Part shown: positions 30,410 to 35,720 of the stretch, piece after piece
Layout: every line of letters begins with the position of its first letter
How positions within the stretch are numbered: the first letter of the stretch is position 1
Assembly: GCA_018645845.1 (NCBI GenBank)
Contig: JABGVY010000040.1
Span: 1-35,720, forward strand
DNA: 35,720 bases
From: Gammaproteobacteria bacterium
Lineage (GTDB): Bacteria > Pseudomonadota > Gammaproteobacteria > Pseudomonadales > Azotimanducaceae
Direction: 5' to 3'
Translations under genes and position numbers: made by a program
Notes under the pieces: model-generated
What the model saw: only the letters and a program-made list of their open reading frames with translations
What the model was told of the DNA's origin: nothing
The model's database searches: none

Positions 30410-30505
30410 CGGGAACCAGGAGTTTCCGGGACAGGAATTCGCCTATCCAAGTCTACTATTGGGGCTCTGCTACTTTGTAGTCCCGGCACCTGGGGTGAGT
30501 AGGCT

Positions 30506-32626
30506 GTGTTAACCGCCAATGAGCTAACAATCGACTCATTCGCCAGCGATCTGGGCTCATATCTTGAGCCAGCACAAATAGACCAGGTCGTTAAGGCCTA
30601 TCACTTCGCCGAAGGTGCCCACAAAGGGCAGAAACGAAAGTCCGGCGAACCCTATATAACGCACCCACTAGCAGTTGCTAATATCCTCTCTGACATGCAC
30701 ATGGACCACCAGTGTCTGATGGCAGCATTACTCCACGATGTCATCGAAGACACCAGCGTTCCGAAACACACTCTTGGCCAAGAATTTGACCACGAGGTCG
30801 CGGAACTGGTTGATGGTGTCAGTAAACTCAAGAGCATGTTCCATTCCAGGGCAGAGGCGCAGGCTGAAAACTTTCAGAAGATGACGTTGGCGATGGCGAA
30901 AGACATCAGGGTAATCCTGGTGAAGCTCGCGGACCGGCTTCACAACATGCGGACTCTTGGGCACCTTGACGGAGACAGGCGCCGACGTATCGCCAGTGAG
31001 ACACTGGAGATCTACGCTCCCATTGCACTGCGCCTTGGTATGAATAATATTCGAATCGAGTTCGAAGAACTCGGTTTTAGGGCGATGTATCCACTGCGAT
31101 CCAGCATGATCGAGAAAGCGGTCAGGAAAGCCAGGGGTAACCGTAAAGAAATCGTCAGCAACATCCAGGAATCGATAAAAAGCACTCTGGAACGAGAAGG
31201 TATCACTGCGAAAGTGTTCGGCAGGGAAAAGCACCTTTACAGTATTTACGACAAGATGCGCAGCAAACGAAAGTCCTTCAACGAAATTATGGATGTATTC
31301 GGGTTTCGCATCCTTGTCGATTCTGCAGACAACTGTTACCGCGCACTAGGGACAGTACATAATTTATACAAACCCGTTGCCGGTCGATTCAAGGACTATG
31401 TTGCCATCCCCAAAGCCAATGGATACCAGTCCCTACACACAACACTATTTGGTATGCACGGGATTCCAATCGAGATACAGATCCGGACCCACGAGATGGA
31501 GTCATTTGCCAACAATGGCATTGCCGGACACTATCTGTACAAAACGAAGGATGGATCTACCAGGGGCTCCCACGAGCGAGCCCGTGAGTGGATGAAGGAC
31601 CTTCTGGAGTTACAGCAGAGTGCCGGAAACTCTCTGGAATTTATCGAAAATGTTAAAATTGATCTGTTTCCCGATGAGGTCTATGTGTTTTCACCAGTGG
31701 GTGAGATCTTCGACCTCCCTCAGGGTGCAACACCTGTAGACTTTGCATACGCACTACACACAGATATTGGCAACACCTGCGTTGCCTGCCGCATTGACCG
31801 AAGGCTGGCACCCCTGTCTGCAACGCTGGAATCAGGGCAAACCGTCGAAATTATCCGCGCGCCCGGCGCGCAACCTAACCCCGTCTGGCTGGGATTTGTA
31901 GTGACCGGCAAGGCCAGGAGCAGTATCAGGCATACTCTTAAACAGCAGCAGAAAAATGAATCAACAATCCTTGGTAGACGGCTGATAGAACGTACCCTCG
32001 ACCATCACGGATTAACCATTGACGATATTGACCAGGCAAAGCTTGAGGCTGTGCTTGAGGAACGAAAAATCAACTCCCTCGACGATCTTTTGTCCGAGAT
32101 CGGCCTTGGAAACCAGATGGCCAGTATTGTCGTTAAGCGCTTACTGGGCAACGTTAAGGAACTGGGAAACTCCGAAGAGAGCGGCCCACTGGCGATCAAG
32201 GGAACCGAGGGACTGGTCGTCACCTACGCCCGCTGCTGTCACCCGATCCCCGGCGATCCGATCATCGGGCACGTTTCCGCGGGGCGGGGGATCGTCATCC
32301 ACACAGATACCTGCAGGAATATGGTCGAACTCAGGAGCACACCAGAAGAGATCATGGGCGTGAGATGGGAACCGAAGGTGGCGCAGGAGTTCTCGGTGGA
32401 ACTGAGAATCGAACTTGAGCATCAGCGCGGCATCATTGCAGTAGTGGCATCAACTGTCACAGAAGCAAACGCCAATATCGAACGTATCAATATGATAGAA
32501 AAAGACGCGCATCTTGGCATAGTGAATATGGTGATCAATGTTCAGGACCGCATCCATCTTGCCAATGTTATTAAGCGGCTCAGAACAATCAAGGCAATCA
32601 GCAGAATTGTCAGGGTAAGAAATTGA
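30506..32626 (+). CDS. spoT: SpoT, bifunctional (p)ppGpp hydrolase/synthetase
   Basis: RSH-family enzyme of 706 residues that makes and degrades the alarmone (p)ppGpp. The HD hydrolase domain carries H53 (ITHPLAVA) and H77-D78 with E81-D82 (LLHDVIEDT), so hydrolysis should be intact. The synthetase domain has GRFKDYVAIPKANGYQSLHT and IEIQIRTHEM. A TGS domain follows near 388-450 (DEVYVFSPVGEIFDLPQGAT), then the conserved-Cys region (RCCHPIPGDPIIGHVS) and an ACT domain near 630-706. The start is GTG at 30506 with GGGGTGAG upstream. One detail is the synthetase-end motif GIAGHYLYK, where GIAAHWxYK is usual. The gene abuts ridA. Confidence 0.97.
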   Translation: MLTANELTIDSFASDLGSYLEPAQIDQVVKAYHFAEGAHKGQKRKSGEPYITHPLAVANILSDMHMDHQCLMAALLHDVIEDTSVPKHTLGQEFDHEVAELVDGVSKLKSMFHSRAEAQAENFQKMTLAMAKDIRVILVKLADRLHNMRTLGHLDGDRRRRIASETLEIYAPIALRLGMNNIRIEFEELGFRAMYPLRSSMIEKAVRKARGNRKEIVSNIQESIKSTLEREGITAKVFGREKHLYSIYDKMRSKRKSFNEIMDVFGFRILVDSADNCYRALGTVHNLYKPVAGRFKDYVAIPKANGYQSLHTTLFGMHGIPIEIQIRTHEMESFANNGIAGHYLYKTKDGSTRGSHERAREWMKDLLELQQSAGNSLEFIENVKIDLFPDEVYVFSPVGEIFDLPQGATPVDFAYALHTDIGNTCVACRIDRRLAPLSATLESGQTVEIIRAPGAQPNPVWLGFVVTGKARSSIRHTLKQQQKNESTILGRRLIERTLDHHGLTIDDIDQAKLEAVLEERKINSLDDLLSEIGLGNQMASIVVKRLLGNVKELGNSEESGPLAIKGTEGLVVTYARCCHPIPGDPIIGHVSAGRGIVIHTDTCRNMVELRSTPEEIMGVRWEPKVAQEFSVELRIELEHQRGIIAVVASTVTEANANIERINMIEKDAHLGIVNMVINVQDRIHLANVIKRLRTIKAISRIVRVRN

Positions 32627-33006
32627 TGAAAAAAACGATTACAACCGATAATGCTCCTGCGGCCATCGGCACCTACTCACAAGCCGTTCAACATGGTGGG
32701 CTACTCTATGTCAGTGGCCAGATCCCACTCGTTCCATCAACAATGGAACTTGTCAGCCCTGATATTAACCAACAAATCAATCAAGTGTTTGACAACCTTT
32801 CAGCGATCGCTGTCGCAGCAGGAACGACGCTCAATGACGCGGTCAAATTGACTGTATACCTGACTGACCTCGGCCATTTTTCCAGCGTTAACGAAGTGAT
32901 GGCGCAGCGATTAGGGCAGCCGTACCCTGCTCGCGTTGCCCTTGAAGTATCAGCTCTTCCCCGGTCAGCACTGGTCGAGATCGATGCCATCGTAGCGATC
33001 AGTTAG
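32626..33006 (+). CDS. ridA: RidA family reactive intermediate deaminase
   Basis: Small trimeric enzyme of 126 residues that hydrolyses reactive enamine/imine intermediates such as 2-aminoacrylate, protecting PLP enzymes. AAIGTYSQAVQHGGLLYVSG near the N-terminus, VKLTVYLTDLGHFSSVNEVM, and the Arg and Glu of PARVALEVSALPRSALVEID are conserved. The ATG at 32626 overlaps the spoT stop (TGATG); a TTG one codon earlier is unlikely. The spoT-ridA-recG order is the same as in Pseudomonas. Confidence 0.96.
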   Translation: MKKTITTDNAPAAIGTYSQAVQHGGLLYVSGQIPLVPSTMELVSPDINQQINQVFDNLSAIAVAAGTTLNDAVKLTVYLTDLGHFSSVNEVMAQRLGQPYPARVALEVSALPRSALVEIDAIVAIS

Positions 33007-33017
33007 GAGACCTGGCC

Positions 33018-35078
33018 ATGCCTGGCGACCTGGCCAACATCGATGTCACCAGCCTTAAAGGTGTCGGCCCAGCCCTGGGCAAAAAGCTGGCCAAGCTTGG
33101 AATACAGACGGTCCAGGATATCCTGTTTCATTTACCGTTTCGCTACGAAGATCGAACCCAGATCACACCGATTGGCGCTAGCCGACCCGGAGAATCCTAT
33201 GTCCTGCAAGGCGAAATAGTCGCCTGTGAGGTGGCCTATGGCAGGCGACGTAGCCTGCTTGCCTACCTACAGGACAACACGGGAAAGATTGGCCTGCGGT
33301 TCTATCACTTTTCTAAAGCCCAGCACCAAAACCTAAAAACAGCCGGTGCCATTCGGTGTTTTGGAGAAGTCCGGGCAGGTGCTTCCGGGCTTGAGATCTA
33401 TCACCCGGAATATTCACAACTAAGCAGCGCAGTGGATATGGAGGATACCCTGACACCAGTGTATCCCGCCACCGAAGGCGTCAGCCAGGCTCGATACAGG
33501 CTACTCGTCACGCAGTCCTTAGACCGACTCGCACAAACCTCCATTGAGGAACTTTTGCCGGACCGCTGGGATACGTCGCTTTCCCAGGCGATTACCTATC
33601 TGCACCATCCACCACCCGATACTGATGTAGATCAACTTATGGAAGGTAAACATCCGGCGCAGACAAGGCTCGCCTTCGAGGAACTCACCGCTCACCAGGT
33701 CAGTCTTCGAATCGTTAGAGAGCAGATCCAAAAACTACAGGCGCCTGTACTTGATGCCCCCTCAAATAGTTATACAGCGGTCAAACAATCATTTGGATTC
33801 GCGCTGACAGGCGCGCAGCAACGTGTCGCCGATGAGGTAGCCTTTGACTTGATGAAAAGCCAGCCCTCACTCCGCCTGATTCAGGGAGATGTCGGCTCAG
33901 GTAAGACTGTCATCGCCGCGCTAGCGTCGGTGCATTCCTTCGAGAACAATTTACAAACCGCCCTGATGGCACCAACAGAGCTTCTTGCGGAACAACATTT
34001 CATCAACATGTCTAACTGGCTAGCGCCACTCGGCATCAAAACCGCGTGGCTTTCCGGACGCGTAACCGGGAAAAAACGAGTCGAAGAACTAGCGAGAATC
34101 CTGGCAGGAGACGCGGCGGTCATTATCGGTACCCATGCCTTGTTCCAGAAAGATGTCCAGTTCAGAAACCTGGGGTTGGTCATTGTTGATGAGCAACACC
34201 GGTTCGGTGTACACCAGAGGCTGGCACTGCGAGCAAAGGGCAGTGCTGGAAGCATATCGCCCCACCAGCTTGTTATGACCGCGACGCCAATACCAAGAAC
34301 GCTTTCGATGAGCATTTATGCAGACATGGACGTGTCGGTCATTAATGAGTTGCCACCCGGGCGGACCCCTGTGACAACAACCGTTATGTCGGATGAAAAA
34401 CGAGATTCGGTCATTTCCCGTGTCGCGGATGCCTGTACCGAAGGGCGTCAGGTTTACTGGGTTTGCACCCTGATCGAAGAGAGTGAGGCATTACAATGCC
34501 AGGCGGCTGAGGTGACAGAGAAAGAACTCGAAAAGCTTCTGCCGAATGTTAGGGTCGGACTTGTACATGGCCGAATGGCGCCAACAGTTAAAACAGATAT
34601 CATGAACCAATTTAAATCGAGACAACTGGACCTGCTGGTTGCGACAACTGTCATCGAGGTGGGAGTTGATGTGCCCAACGCCAGCCTAATGGTCATCGAG
34701 AACTCAGAACGGCTTGGATTAGCCCAGTTACACCAGCTTAGAGGGCGCATTGGGCGCGGCACGACTGATTCTCACTGCGTACTTTTATATCGCAAACCAC
34801 TTGGCAATCTAAGTAAAGAGCGCTTGGAAGTCATGAGGCAAAGCAATGATGGTTTCTTCATTGCGGAGCGTGATCTGGAAATCCGTGGACCCGGCGAGCT
34901 GCTCGGTGCAAGGCAATCAGGCACCATGCAGTTTCGGATTGCCGATCTACTGAGAGACCAGGAGATGTTACCAATGGTCCGGGAAGCTTCCCTGACAATG
35001 ATGAATGATCATCGAGACAAGGCCAGCATTCTGGTAAACAGGTGGATCAAAGACCCGGACAAACTGGGTCAGGTGTAG
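33018..35078 (+). CDS. recG: ATP-dependent DNA helicase RecG
   Basis: Superfamily 2 DNA translocase of 686 residues that regresses stalled forks and remodels D-loops and R-loops. A helical N-terminal segment (LKGVGPALGKKLAKLGIQTV) and wedge domain precede the motor. Walker A is RLIQGDVGSGKTVIAAL near residues 286-302, the DExH box is DEQHRFG near 390, TATPIPRTLSMSIYADMD is motif III, and TTVIEVGVDVPNASLMVIEN plus QLHQLRGRIGRG are motifs V-VI. Length is normal. The ATG at 33018 is 11 bp after ridA. It converges with the symporter gene 14 bp away. Confidence 0.98.
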   Translation: MPGDLANIDVTSLKGVGPALGKKLAKLGIQTVQDILFHLPFRYEDRTQITPIGASRPGESYVLQGEIVACEVAYGRRRSLLAYLQDNTGKIGLRFYHFSKAQHQNLKTAGAIRCFGEVRAGASGLEIYHPEYSQLSSAVDMEDTLTPVYPATEGVSQARYRLLVTQSLDRLAQTSIEELLPDRWDTSLSQAITYLHHPPPDTDVDQLMEGKHPAQTRLAFEELTAHQVSLRIVREQIQKLQAPVLDAPSNSYTAVKQSFGFALTGAQQRVADEVAFDLMKSQPSLRLIQGDVGSGKTVIAALASVHSFENNLQTALMAPTELLAEQHFINMSNWLAPLGIKTAWLSGRVTGKKRVEELARILAGDAAVIIGTHALFQKDVQFRNLGLVIVDEQHRFGVHQRLALRAKGSAGSISPHQLVMTATPIPRTLSMSIYADMDVSVINELPPGRTPVTTTVMSDEKRDSVISRVADACTEGRQVYWVCTLIEESEALQCQAAEVTEKELEKLLPNVRVGLVHGRMAPTVKTDIMNQFKSRQLDLLVATTVIEVGVDVPNASLMVIENSERLGLAQLHQLRGRIGRGTTDSHCVLLYRKPLGNLSKERLEVMRQSNDGFFIAERDLEIRGPGELLGARQSGTMQFRIADLLRDQEMLPMVREASLTMMNDHRDKASILVNRWIKDPDKLGQV

Positions 35079-35092
35079 ACGTTTTTGTAGGG

Positions 35093-35720
35093 TCACGCCG
35101 TGGGGGAGAGTGTTTCATCCTTGTTGAAGACGGACTCCTCAAACTTGCCCTCGCTTTTAGCAACGATGGTCGCCACCGCAGCATCTCCACAGACATTCAC
35201 TGCAGTTCTCATCATATCCAATAGTCGATCCACGCCAATGATCAGCGCAATACCTTCTACCGGTAGACCAACCTGCTGTAGTACCAGCGCGAGCGTAATC
35301 AAGCCAACACCCGGAACACCAGCCGTTCCGATCGATGCGAGTGTTGCTGTCAACACAACCATCAAGTAGCCAGTCATTGATATATCAATATTATAGGCCT
35401 GCGCAATAAACACAGTAGCTACACCCTGCATGATTGCCGTGCCATCCATATTGATGGTCGCCCCAAGCGGCACGGTAAAAGACGCTACCTCGTTTTTGAC
35501 TCCAAGACGATGCTCCACGGTTTCGAGAGTTACTGGCAAGGTAGCGTTGGACGAACTGGTAGAGAAGGCGTAAGCCATTACTGGATAAAAGTTGCGATAA
35601 AATACGATGGGATTCAGGTTTGCAACAAAACGCACCATCATTGAATAGGTCAACAAGAAGTGGAGTACCAGGACACTGGCAACGGTAAGGAAATACCGGA
35701 TAAGGTCTGTAATAGCTGAA
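35093..35720 (-). CDS. Dicarboxylate/amino acid:cation symporter (5' end outside window)
   Basis: The C-terminal 208 residues of a DAACS (SLC1-like) transporter; the frame is open to the right edge. The HP1 tip SSSNATLPVTLE, the TM7 motif TINMDGTAIMQ, HP2 GTAGVPGVGLI and the TM8 substrate segment VDRLLDMMRTAVNVCGDA are all present. The D-x-x-R-T-x-x-N pattern matches the acidic amino acid carrier GltPh more than DctA, whose segment reads differently, so glutamate or aspartate with Na+ or H+ is the likely cargo. That is inference from one motif. The gene converges with recG; no terminator is obvious in the 14-bp gap. Confidence 0.92.
   Translation of the reverse strand, partial: SAITDLIRYFLTVASVLVLHFLLTYSMMVRFVANLNPIVFYRNFYPVMAYAFSTSSSNATLPVTLETVEHRLGVKNEVASFTVPLGATINMDGTAIMQGVATVFIAQAYNIDISMTGYLMVVLTATLASIGTAGVPGVGLITLALVLQQVGLPVEGIALIIGVDRLLDMMRTAVNVCGDAAVATIVAKSEGKFEESVFNKDETLSPTA

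Overview
This window looks like ordinary core chromosome of a free-living gammaproteobacterium with roughly 50% GC and dense coding. Gene order and protein character resemble Pseudomonadales, Oceanospirillales or Cellvibrionales-type bacteria. Evidence includes the pilGHIJ-gshB-tonB3-algH-ruvX-pilUT neighbourhood, RpoH, SlmA, a zinc-free L33, and an AlgC-type phosphohexomutase between dut and argB. I see no prophage, insertion sequence, CRISPR array, tRNA or rRNA. Assignments rest on protein motifs and remembered family sequences; no search was run.

Region 1 (1-7977) is dominated by type IV pili. The minus-strand operon pilG-pilH-pilI-pilJ (pilJ cut by the left edge) encodes the front half of the twitching chemosensory pathway. 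Divergent from it is a plus-strand run gshB, a tonB3-like gene, algH/yqgE and ruvX/yqgF. It is met head-on by pilU and pilT, the two retraction ATPases.

Region 2 (8156-12415, plus strand) is a compact run yggS, proC, yggT, a DUF4426 gene, rdgB and hemW, with several stop/start overlaps. Region 3 (12404-17054, minus strand) holds trmB and a DUF423 gene, then ftsY-ftsE-ftsX-rpoH, which couples membrane targeting, divisome ABC function and heat-shock sigma.

Region 4 (17121-26431) has rsmD and coaD (plus), rpmB-rpmG-mutM and radC (minus), then coaBC-dut-algC-argB-slmA (plus). The only non-coding stretch above 300 bp, between rpmB and radC, carries a good rpmB promoter and a small 19-bp tandem repeat. 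Region 5 (26476-35720) has rph-pyrE-DUF4124 gene (minus), yicC-gmk-rpoZ-spoT-ridA-recG (plus), and a truncated dicarboxylate/glutamate symporter gene (minus).

The most unusual object is the 836-residue AlgC homologue at 22390-24900. It has an N-terminal two-TM, periplasmic-loop module fused to a phosphohexomutase fold. That fold aligns without net gaps to remembered P. aeruginosa AlgC, yet it has lost several ligand, metal and catalytic residues: Tyr17, Arg20, Asn110, Asp246 and His329 equivalents. The phosphoserine itself and other key residues are kept. It may be a membrane-tethered pseudoenzyme or an enzyme with altered specificity. Other points are modest: an 83-nt rdgB/hemW overlap forced by start-codon availability, overlapping convergent gene ends, frequent non-ATG starts, and apparent absence of metXW and pyrRBC relative to Pseudomonas.
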